From an uncultured bacterium (GTDB lineage Bacteria > Actinomycetota > Coriobacteriia > Coriobacteriales > Coriobacteriaceae): a stretch of DNA of 64,000 nucleotides. Location: assembly GCA_905216145.1 (NCBI GenBank), contig CAJMST010000008.1:1-64000 (forward strand), written 5' to 3'. Made by a program: the position numbers and the translations under genes. The notes under the pieces are model-generated. The model worked only from the letters and a program-made list of their open reading frames with translations, ran no database searches and was not told the DNA's origin. Position 1 is the stretch's first letter. Every line of letters begins with the position of its first letter. Positions 43,617-50,124 of the stretch are shown here, piece by piece.

Positions 43617-44585
43617 ATGAACGCACATGACCTGATTCAGGAAATCATCGAGCGCAAAGGCAAGATCGAGAACGTCTTTTGGATCGCCTGCGGCGGTTCG
43701 ATGATCGACCTGATGCCGGCCAACGAGCTGCTCAGGCGCGAGGCTACCACGTTTGCCTCGACGGTCTACACCGCGCGCGAGTTTTGCCTGATGGCCCCCA
43801 AGAGCCTCGGCGAGAAGTCGCTCGTCGTCGCCTGCAGCCATAGCGGCAACACGCAGGAGGTCGTCGACGGTTGCGAGATGGCGCTGGCTGCCGGTGCCGA
43901 GGTCGTCGCGTTGACCGACTGCAAGGACTCCAAGATCGACAACGGCAAGTGGACCACCTGGGTCTATCCGTGGGGCGAGGGCGTGTCGCAGGCCGAGGTG
44001 CCGCAGGGCATTGGCGTGCTGCTGGCCGCTGAGCTGCTCGATCAGCAGGAGGGCTACGAAGCGCTTGCCGACATGTACGCTGGCCTTAAGCAGATGGACG
44101 CGCTGCTGCCTGCTGCTCGCGAGAAGGTCAACGCCGAGCTGGGTGACCGCTTTGCCGAGCTCTGCCAGCAGCACAAGTTCTTCTATATCCTGGGCTCCGG
44201 ACCCAACTTTAGCCAGACCTACGCCATGGCAATTTGCTCGCTCATGGAGATGCAGTGGCAGCACTGCTGCTACATCCACTCCGGCGAGTACTTCCACGGC
44301 CCGTTCGAGGCCACCGAGCCCGGCGTGTTCTACTTTGTGCAGCTCGGATCGGGCGAGTGTCGCCCCATGGAGGAGCGCGCACTTGCATTCCTCAATACGC
44401 ACACCGATGCGATTATGGTGCTCGACGCACTTGAGTACGGCGTGGGCGAGGTGCCCGCCAGCGTGCGTTCGTACCTGGAGCCGATCTTCTTCTACAACAT
44501 GAGCTGCGAGCTGCGCGCCGCGCGCGGCAAGGTGTTTGACCACAGCCCCGAGGTTCGTCGCTACATGGGCATCGAGCAGTACTAA
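43617..44585 (+). CDS. SIS-domain sugar-amine 6-phosphate deglycase 3
   Basis: A 322-residue double-SIS protein. First loop CGGSMIDLMPANE; Glu211 and His227 keep the 16-residue catalytic spacing, with EYFHGPFE intact. The C-terminus is VRRYMGIEQY, in place of the RRYMWK ending of the other two, so substrate preference may differ. AAGGAG lies 10 nt before ATG 43617. It is a monocistronic unit with its own promoter and terminator and no dedicated transporter. Confidence 0.82.
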   Translation: MNAHDLIQEIIERKGKIENVFWIACGGSMIDLMPANELLRREATTFASTVYTAREFCLMAPKSLGEKSLVVACSHSGNTQEVVDGCEMALAAGAEVVALTDCKDSKIDNGKWTTWVYPWGEGVSQAEVPQGIGVLLAAELLDQQEGYEALADMYAGLKQMDALLPAAREKVNAELGDRFAELCQQHKFFYILGSGPNFSQTYAMAICSLMEMQWQHCCYIHSGEYFHGPFEATEPGVFYFVQLGSGECRPMEERALAFLNTHTDAIMVLDALEYGVGEVPASVRSYLEPIFFYNMSCELRAARGKVFDHSPEVRRYMGIEQY

Positions 44586-44608
44586 TATTCCGGGAATAAC
44601 CTCTCACG

Positions 44609-44641
44609 ACGGGGTCTGCGCTGCGCGCGGGCCCCGTTTTG
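44609..44641 (+). terminator. Terminator after deglycase 3
   Basis: ACGGGGTCTGCGC pairs with GCGCGGGCCCCGT, followed by TTTG. Confidence 0.75.
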
Positions 44642-44676
44642 CGTTGCGGCGGCCGGATCCGTGTCTGCGCGAAAAA

Positions 44677-44858
44677 CGAAGGTGAATACTTTTCCGCGAA
44701 GTGAACGACCTATTTTGGACCCCCGAAGCATCCACACTTTTTGACGCCAAAACTGCAGGGAAAACTCGGCGAAACCGCAGGAAACGGCGTCTGAAAAGTG
44801 TCGATGCTTCGGGGGCTCGTTTTTGCTCGTTCACTTCGCGGAAAAGTATTCACCTTCG
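44677..44858. repeat. Large nested inverted repeat, 32-bp perfect arms
   Basis: Arms 44677-44708 and 44827-44858 are exact reverse complements (core GTGAATACTTTTCCGCG). Inside, CCCCCGAAGCATC (44720) pairs with GATGCTTCGGGGG (44803), then ACACTTTT with AAAAGTGT and GACGCC with GGCGTC. No open frame is supported. It lies between convergent deglycase 3 and the dehydrogenase. Confidence 0.85.
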
Positions 44859-44882
44859 ATTCGCAAGGGCACTGCGTGAGTC

Positions 44883-44925
44883 AAAAAAGCGGGCCGCGCC
44901 GGGGATTTCCGGCGCGGCCCGCTTA
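44883..44925 (-). terminator. Terminator of the dehydrogenase gene
   Basis: GCGGGCCGCGCCGG pairs with CCGGCGCGGCCCGC, and on the minus strand a run of six T follows. Confidence 0.85.
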
Positions 44926-44965
44926 GTATCGTGCTTCGATTCGCAAGGTTACGGCAGCCAGCGGC

Positions 44966-45943
44966 CTACTTTGCGTCGTAGGCCTCGGCGTCCCACCAGT
45001 CGAGCTGGGCGATGTTGTCGCGGATGTGCTGGCAGCTCTTGTGGAAGCCCTCGAGCTCGTGCTCGGACAGGTCGAGCGTGTAGACTTCCTCGACGCCCTC
45101 GGCGCCGATCACGCACGGCAGGGAGGTAAAGATGCCCTCCTCGCCATACTGGCCGGTCATGAGCGTGGAGGCGGAAAGCACGGCGTGCTCGTTGTGCAGC
45201 ACGGCGGCGCAGACGCGCGCGGCGGAGTTGGCGACGGCGTACTCGGTGCACTGCTTGCCCTGGTAGGTTACGTAGCCGCCCTTGCGTGCAAGCTCCTCGA
45301 CCTCCATGTGGTCAAAGGCGTACTTGTCGGGGTTCTCGGCCTGAAGCTCGTTGAGGCTCTTGCCGGCGATAGTTGCGGCCTTAAAGGCAGCCAGCTGACT
45401 AAAGCCGTGCTCGCCGATCATGTAGGCGTCGATGGACTTGGGGCTCACGCCGACCTTCTTGGAGATCTCGGTGCGCAGGCGGGCGGAGTCCAGACCGCAG
45501 CCCGAGCCGATGATCTTCTTGGGATCGTAGCCGGTCAGGTGCCAAAGCTCGGTGCACACGACGTCGCAGGGGTTGGAGATGCTCACGAAGATGCCGTCGA
45601 AGCCGGCGTCGACGATGCGTTTGGCAAAGGTGCGGGCGGCGTCGGTGGTAAAGAACAGCTCGCCGTCACGGTTGCCGGCGGCCAGCGCGACCTTGCCGGC
45701 GGCGTTGACGATGACGTCGCAGCAGGCCAGCTCCTCGTAGTGGTCGTAGCAGTTGACGATCTTGGTGTTGTACGGGACAAACGAAAGGGAGTCGCGCAGG
45801 TCCTGGACCTCGGACGTCACCTTGGCCTCGTTGATATCGCACAGGTACAGCTCGTCGGCAATGCCCTGCATAAGCAGGCTGTTGGCGACATGTGCTCCTA
45901 CGTGGCCCTGGCCGACCACACCGATCTTACGCGTCTGGTACAT
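44966..45943 (-). CDS. L-lactate / L-2-hydroxyacid dehydrogenase
   Basis: A 325-residue NAD-dependent enzyme. Rossmann loop GQGHVGAHVA (11-20), substrate-binding Arg in DSARLRTEI, and the catalytic His in GEHGFSQ. The usual LDH form of the last motif is GEHGDS; GFS and the loop GKVALAAGNRDG resemble L-2-hydroxyisocaproate dehydrogenases, so a branched 2-keto acid is a possible substrate. It regenerates NAD in fermentation. ATG 45943 follows GGAAGGA; an upstream GTG-like extension is less likely. Confidence 0.85.
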   Translation of the reverse strand: MYQTRKIGVVGQGHVGAHVANSLLMQGIADELYLCDINEAKVTSEVQDLRDSLSFVPYNTKIVNCYDHYEELACCDVIVNAAGKVALAAGNRDGELFFTTDAARTFAKRIVDAGFDGIFVSISNPCDVVCTELWHLTGYDPKKIIGSGCGLDSARLRTEISKKVGVSPKSIDAYMIGEHGFSQLAAFKAATIAGKSLNELQAENPDKYAFDHMEVEELARKGGYVTYQGKQCTEYAVANSAARVCAAVLHNEHAVLSASTLMTGQYGEEGIFTSLPCVIGAEGVEEVYTLDLSEHELEGFHKSCQHIRDNIAQLDWWDAEAYDAK

Positions 45944-46154
45944 ATATGTATCCTTCCGGCCGAGTTTTTCGCGTCGAACCATTGTAGCCTCCTGCCGTCA
46001 CTTTGCTAGGCTAAAGCGCCGTAGATTTTTGGTACATGCCTTAATCTCTACTTTTGGAGTGATTTGGGCCGCTGACGGCATCGCTGGGCGATGTGCTCGC
46101 GCGGATAGGGCTGCTCGTTGTACCATAGCTGCAACTGACTCGTAAGGAGCATCC

Positions 46155-47081
46155 ATGCCCATTCGCATCCCTGACGCCCTCCCTGCCGCCGCGCAGCTCG
46201 AGAGCGAGAACATCTTTGTCATGACCGAGTACCGCGCGCTGCACCAGGACATCCGTCCGCTGCGCGTGCTCATCCTCAACCTCATGCCCACCAAGATCGC
46301 CACCGAGACGCAAATCATGCGCAAGCTCTCCAACACGCCGCTACAGGTGGAGGTGGACCTGCTGCGCACCAAGACGCACGAGGCCACGCACGTGAGCGCT
46401 GGCCACCTGGAGACGTTCTACCGCACGTTCGACGACATCCGCGATATCCACTACGACGGCCTGATCATCACGGGCGCGCCGGTGGAGCAGATGCCCTTCG
46501 AGGAGGTCGACTACTGGCCCGAGCTCTGCCAGATCATGGACTGGTCCACCACGCACGTGCACTCTACGCTGCACATTTGTTGGGGCGCGCAGGCGGGCCT
46601 GTATCACCACTACGGTATTCAGAAGTACGACCTGTCGACAAAGGCGAGCGGCGTGTTTGAGCATCACCTGGTGAAGCCGCAAAGCCCGCTGGTGCGCGGC
46701 TTCGACGACCGCTTCTACGCCGTGCACTCGCGCAACACCGACGTGCGTCGCGAGGACGTGGAGGCCGAGCCGCAGCTCGAGGTTGTTGCCGTGTCCGACG
46801 AGGTGGGCCTGTACGTGGTTAAGTCCGTCGACAGCCGCCGCTTCTTTGTCTTTGGCCATCCCGAGTACGATACCGACACGCTGCGCTTGGAGTACGAGCG
46901 CGACGTGAAGCGCGGGCTTAACCCGGAGGTGCCGGCGAATTACTTCCCGGGCGACGACCCCACGGCCGAGCCGCGTAACGTCTGGCGCAGCCAGGCTCAG
47001 TTGCTCTACACCAACTGGCTCAACTACTACGTCTACCAGACCACGCCCTACGACCTGGCCCGCGCCGGCGAGGAGCATTAG
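46155..47081 (+). CDS. metA: Homoserine O-acetyltransferase (MetA family)
   Basis: A 308-residue MetA-fold acyltransferase. Catalytic Cys142 (HICWGAQA), His and Glu in GHPEYD. Residue 111 is Glu (APVEQMPFEE); in this family Glu111 selects acetyl-CoA while Gly111 selects succinyl-CoA, so acetylation is predicted despite the homoserine succinyltransferase fold. It makes the activated homoserine for methionine synthesis. GTAAGGAG precedes the ATG. No SAM riboswitch is visible upstream. A 22-nt-unit repeat follows. Confidence 0.9.
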   Translation: MPIRIPDALPAAAQLESENIFVMTEYRALHQDIRPLRVLILNLMPTKIATETQIMRKLSNTPLQVEVDLLRTKTHEATHVSAGHLETFYRTFDDIRDIHYDGLIITGAPVEQMPFEEVDYWPELCQIMDWSTTHVHSTLHICWGAQAGLYHHYGIQKYDLSTKASGVFEHHLVKPQSPLVRGFDDRFYAVHSRNTDVRREDVEAEPQLEVVAVSDEVGLYVVKSVDSRRFFVFGHPEYDTDTLRLEYERDVKRGLNPEVPANYFPGDDPTAEPRNVWRSQAQLLYTNWLNYYVYQTTPYDLARAGEEH

Positions 47082-47122
47082 GCTGCGACTGTGACTGTGG
47101 CCGTAGCTGTGCCGGTGGCGTG

Positions 47123-47246
47123 ACGAGCGTGGATTATCGGACACACGAGCGTGGATTTTCGGACGTTTGAAAACGAGCGTCGATAATCTCCCATTTTTGG
47201 CCGAGGAACGGGCTCGAAACGGGAGATTTTCCACGCTCATTTTTTA
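47123..47246. repeat. 22-nt-unit repeat closed by inverted copy (copy 1)
   Basis: ACGAGCGTGGATTATCGGAC at 47123, a second unit at 47145 and a third, ACGAGCGTCGATAATCTCCC, at 47173, then the inverted CGGGAGATTTTCCACGCTCA ending in TTTTTT. It can act as the terminator of metA. The remaining gap to 47535 has no gene. Confidence 0.75.
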
Positions 47247-47535
47247 GGCATGTAGATGCCGATGGCTCGGCTAAGAGACGCTGCATGCAGAGGCGAAGTC
47301 GCATTTGGCGTAGTCTTGAATCTCGACGGGTTTTTCTTTCTGATAATCCGATGGACCAAGGCATCTAAATGTGGAGACAGGGACCTCTCGACAACCGCCC
47401 TACCTGCAGATATAAGCCATCAACCCAAAGCGTCCAAAACCGTCAAGCATTTGGTCGGTGCCTGGATAGCATTTGGTCAGACTTCGCATGAAACCGTCTG
47501 GTACGTTTGCGCCGTTCCAAGATCTGGGAGGCGAC

Positions 47536-48498
47536 ATGGGAAACATGACGGCGAATCAAAGACTTGCAGGTCACATTAAGGCATGCGAACAGCAGATGAG
47601 CTGCGTGTACGCGCGAACGGCGGCGGAGGCAAAGCAGATTGAGCGGCGGGTGGCGGCGGGAAGTCTAGAGGCGGTCATGCCGGGGCTGTATGCGCGTCCG
47701 GAATACTGGTCCGAGCTCAAGTTTCGGCAGCGTTATCTGCATCGAGTGCGGGCCCTTGCGCAAAAGCACCCCGACTGGACATTTTGCTCCTATACGGCGG
47801 CTGTTATCTATGGTCTATCGGTTTCGCATGCCAATTTGACGCACATCCATATCGCCGTGTCACCGGCACAATCAACGACGCCGGGCTCTCAGGTCGTTCG
47901 CCATCGTTATGTTCGTCAAACACGGGCCACCCAGATGGACATTGCCGTGACCGATATCGATCAAACGATTACGGATTGCCTGGTCGATGCATCGTTTGTC
48001 GAGGGCTTGATCATTGCGGACTCGGCGCTCCATGAGCAGCTGTTGTCGAAGGAACATCTCGTTGAGACGGTCGACAAGCTTGGCCTGAATCGACGCGGTG
48101 TTGTGACGGCGCGAAGTGTTGCACGGTGTGCCGACGGCCTGTCGGAAAGCGGTGGCGAGTCCAAGGCGCGCGCCCTGATGATCGAGCGCGGCTGGCAGAC
48201 GCCGGAGCTGCAAATTGAGCTGTTCGACCCGGTTGAGCCGGGACGGCCGTATCGCGTCGACTACTTGTGGCGCGTGGGAGATCGGCTGATCATCGGGGAA
48301 TTTGACGGATTCGTTAAAAGCGAGAAGGCGGCGGAGGAAGGCAAGCTCGCAAAGGCGCAGTTTGATGAGCGCCAGCGCGAGTCGAGGCTTTCGCTGCTTG
48401 ATAACTGCAAGATCGTGCGCTTGTGCTGGGATGATCTGAGGGATCCGGGAAAGCTTGATCGCAAGCTCAAAGTTGCCGGCGTGCCGCGTGCGTGCTGA
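47536..48498 (+). CDS. AbiEi-like protein with C-terminal endonuclease-like domain
   Basis: A 320-residue protein. The N-terminal part (VYARTAAEAKQIERRVAAG, then GLYARPEYW) matches the AbiEi antitoxin-type winged helix; the C-terminus (VDYLWRVGDRLIIGEFDG, EKAAEEGKLAKAQFDERQRE) looks like a DUF559/Vsr-type restriction-endonuclease fold with D-x-E-type residues. No AbiEii toxin is adjacent. Solitary proteins of this design are common in actinobacteria and uncharacterised. GGGAGG precedes ATG 47536; ATG 47545 is an alternative. Confidence 0.68.
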   Translation: MGNMTANQRLAGHIKACEQQMSCVYARTAAEAKQIERRVAAGSLEAVMPGLYARPEYWSELKFRQRYLHRVRALAQKHPDWTFCSYTAAVIYGLSVSHANLTHIHIAVSPAQSTTPGSQVVRHRYVRQTRATQMDIAVTDIDQTITDCLVDASFVEGLIIADSALHEQLLSKEHLVETVDKLGLNRRGVVTARSVARCADGLSESGGESKARALMIERGWQTPELQIELFDPVEPGRPYRVDYLWRVGDRLIIGEFDGFVKSEKAAEEGKLAKAQFDERQRESRLSLLDNCKIVRLCWDDLRDPGKLDRKLKVAGVPRAC

Positions 48499-48522
48499 GG
48501 GGGTTGCAGGGCGTTGAGCCGC

Positions 48523-48643
48523 ACGAGCGTGGAAATCCGGACACACGAGCGTGGATAATCGGACGCTTGTTGAATGAGCGTGGATAATCTCCCGTTTTTG
48601 GCTCGCAAGGGGGTTCAAAGCGGGAGATTTTCCACGCTCATCG
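48523..48643. repeat. 22-nt-unit repeat closed by inverted copy (copy 2)
   Basis: Units ACGAGCGTGGAAATCCGGAC (48523), ACGAGCGTGGATAATCGGAC (48545) and ATGAGCGTGGATAATCTCCC (48573), then inverted CGGGAGATTTTCCACGCTCA (48620). Nearly the same as copy 1 at 47123, again just after a plus-strand gene. Confidence 0.75.
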
Positions 48644-48665
48644 TGCAGGTGCGATGCAACGGCGG

Positions 48666-49262
48666 TTAGGCGCTGATGATGTGGGGTAGCGGCAGGTCGT
48701 GGGCGTCGGTGGGAACGTGGTCGACACGCTGCTCGTCAAAGGCGATGCCGATGATTTGGCATGCGGGCGAGAGCATAGGCAGGTAGCGGTCGTAACAACC
48801 GCCGCCGTAGCCCAGGCGCACGCCGGTTTGGTCGAAGGCCACGAGCGGCACGACGATCATGTCGAGAGCTTCGGCAGGCACGATGGGGAAGCGGTCGCTG
48901 TCGATGTCCGTGGCCGCGAAGGCCCGCGTGGGGTGGGCGATAAACGGAGCCGCGGACGCATCGTCGGCGGCAACTGCCCGCATACACATGCGCTGGCCAC
49001 AAGCCACGGCGTCTGTTGCCGAGAGCATGCACGGATAGGCCACGCGCCAGCCGCGCGCGGCGGCCGCAGCGGCAAACGCGGCAGGGTCTGCCTCGGAACC
49101 CATCGCGGCATAGACGGCAACGATGCGCGGCGCCGCGGCATCCAAGCGGCCCAGCAGCTCAACCAGCCGCGCACAGATATCAGCAGACTTCGCCGCCCGC
49201 AAGTCCAAATCAAGAGCATCGCGCCGAGCAATCACTGCCCGCCGCACTTCAGCCTTGTCCAT
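48666..49262 (-). CDS. 5-formyltetrahydrofolate cyclo-ligase
   Basis: A 198-residue enzyme that converts 5-formyl-THF to 5,10-methenyl-THF with ATP. The signature GYGGGCYDRYL and the VPLVAFDQTGVRLG strand are present; the N-terminal basic helix RRAVIARRDAL is typical. ATG 49262 follows GAGAGGG; an upstream start is less likely because it would lie in the repeat at 49276. Confidence 0.88.
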   Translation of the reverse strand: MDKAEVRRAVIARRDALDLDLRAAKSADICARLVELLGRLDAAAPRIVAVYAAMGSEADPAAFAAAAAARGWRVAYPCMLSATDAVACGQRMCMRAVAADDASAAPFIAHPTRAFAATDIDSDRFPIVPAEALDMIVVPLVAFDQTGVRLGYGGGCYDRYLPMLSPACQIIGIAFDEQRVDHVPTDAHDLPLPHIISA

Positions 49263-49275
49263 CCCGGCCCTCTCT

Positions 49276-49314
49276 CCCAAACCTACCAAAAAGGGACAGG
49301 TTTATTTTGGCAGG
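49276..49314. repeat. CAAACCTACC...GGGACAGGTT repeat (copy 2)
   Basis: CCCAAACCTACCAAAAAGGG, then ACAGGTTTA, then TTTTGGCAGG, which pairs with CCTACCAAAA with one mismatch. Near-identical to 29894-29921 over 28 nt. Confidence 0.55.
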
Positions 49315-49330
49315 CTTTATCTGGGCAAAC

Positions 49331-49371
49331 GTCGAGACCGCCACAAAGGTGCCCTTTGTGGCGGTCTCGAC
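49331..49371. terminator. Strong hairpin at the end of hicB
   Basis: GTCGAGACCGCCACAAAGG pairs exactly with its complement at 49353-49371 across a 3-nt loop. No T run on the minus strand beyond GTTT, so termination efficiency is uncertain. Confidence 0.6.
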
Positions 49372-49383
49372 TCGACGTTGGCT

Positions 49384-49713
49384 TCACAGCGCCGCAGCGA
49401 TTGCTTCAGTCACAAACTTATTGAGCGACTCACCCTTCTTTGCCGCTGCCAGTGCCGCCTGTTTGTGAAGCTCGGAACCCGTTCTTACGTTGAACGAGCC
49501 CTTAAAAGCCCGCTCGGGTTCCTTGCCCTTTTCGGCGCAAAATTCAAGGTAATCGTCGACGGCGTCGTGGAAACATTGCTCCACTTCTTTGGCCGTGGAA
49601 CCTTCAAATACGATTGCGTCCCTAATGCCGGCGACCATACCTGTTAGCACATGCTGTTCGGCATCGAACTCGACCGGGGCGAAATAACCCTTGTATGCCA
49701 AAACGTTACTCAT
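49384..49713 (-). CDS. hicB: HicB-family antitoxin
   Basis: A 109-residue protein. N-terminal partially degraded RNase H-like HicB fold (YKGYFAPVEFDAE, GIRDAIVFEG, FHDAVDDYLEFC) and a C-terminal ribbon-helix-helix-type DNA-binding region (FNVRTGSELHKQAALAAAKKGESLN in pieces). It neutralises HicA and represses the operon. GGAGG lies 5 nt before ATG 49713; the gene overlaps hicA by 8 nt. Confidence 0.88.
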   Translation of the reverse strand: MSNVLAYKGYFAPVEFDAEQHVLTGMVAGIRDAIVFEGSTAKEVEQCFHDAVDDYLEFCAEKGKEPERAFKGSFNVRTGSELHKQAALAAAKKGESLNKFVTEAIAAAL

Positions 49714-49969
49714 GACTACCTCCGACATCTTGCAGAAAGCGAACGATGTTTCGAATGGTTCCCGCTGTCAATTCGTCAGATGGATGAGGTGCGTGCATTA
49801 CGAACATCCTGCCATCTGATGGCCTGTAGAAGCGAACGCGCGATCCGGATGTCTTGCCTTTGCTGTCCATTTCAAAGCCATACGAAGCCATGACTTTTAA
49901 AAAATCCGCATAACGATACGTCGAAGGGCAGCTAAACAGTTGGGCGATGAGTTTATCGGACCGAGTCAT
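49706..49969 (-). CDS. hicA: HicA-family mRNA interferase toxin
   Basis: An 87-residue dsRBD-like toxin. The catalytic-type His lies in RMFVMHAPHPSDEL, with GYFEMDSKGKTSGS-like strand (here YGFEMDSKGKTSGSR) preceding. It cleaves mRNA independent of ribosomes. Order toxin then antitoxin is normal for hicAB. GAGGCGGG precedes the ATG. Confidence 0.87.
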   Translation of the reverse strand: MTRSDKLIAQLFSCPSTYRYADFLKVMASYGFEMDSKGKTSGSRVRFYRPSDGRMFVMHAPHPSDELTAGTIRNIVRFLQDVGGSHE

Positions 49970-49983
49970 CCCGCCTCACATTC

Positions 49984-50021
49984 TGCAACTATATTCTAGT
50001 TGCAATTTCAGTTCGTTGCAA
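49984..50021 (-). promoter_or_regulatory. hicAB promoter and operator
   Basis: On the minus strand -35 TTGCAA (50016-50021), 17-bp spacer and -10 TAGAAT (49993-49998). The palindrome TGCAACT-ATATTCT-AGTTGCA (49984-50004) covers the -10, a natural site for HicB repression. Confidence 0.7.
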
Positions 50022-50032
50022 GCACCTCTACT

Positions 50033-50057
50033 ATAGAACATGTGTGCGTATAGAACA
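50033..50057. promoter_or_regulatory. Two ATAGAACA boxes upstream of hicAB
   Basis: ATAGAACA at 50033-50040 and 50050-50057, the same 8-mer as the deglycase 3 operator, but 17 bp apart. GAACA-AG-TGTTC forms a short palindrome with the second. Confidence 0.35.
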
Positions 50058-50124
50058 AGTGTTCGAACTACCACGAAGGGCGCCTGTGAACTGCGACCTT
50101 CGTGGTAGTTTTGCTTGCCGTGCC

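Noticed and set aside
46010..46154. SAM riboswitch upstream of metA
   Set aside because: None of the conserved SAM-I core words or a leader terminator is visible in the 145 nt.
47123..48643. CRISPR array from the 22-nt units
   Set aside because: Units are adjacent with almost no spacers, only two or three per locus, end in an inverted copy, and no cas genes are near.
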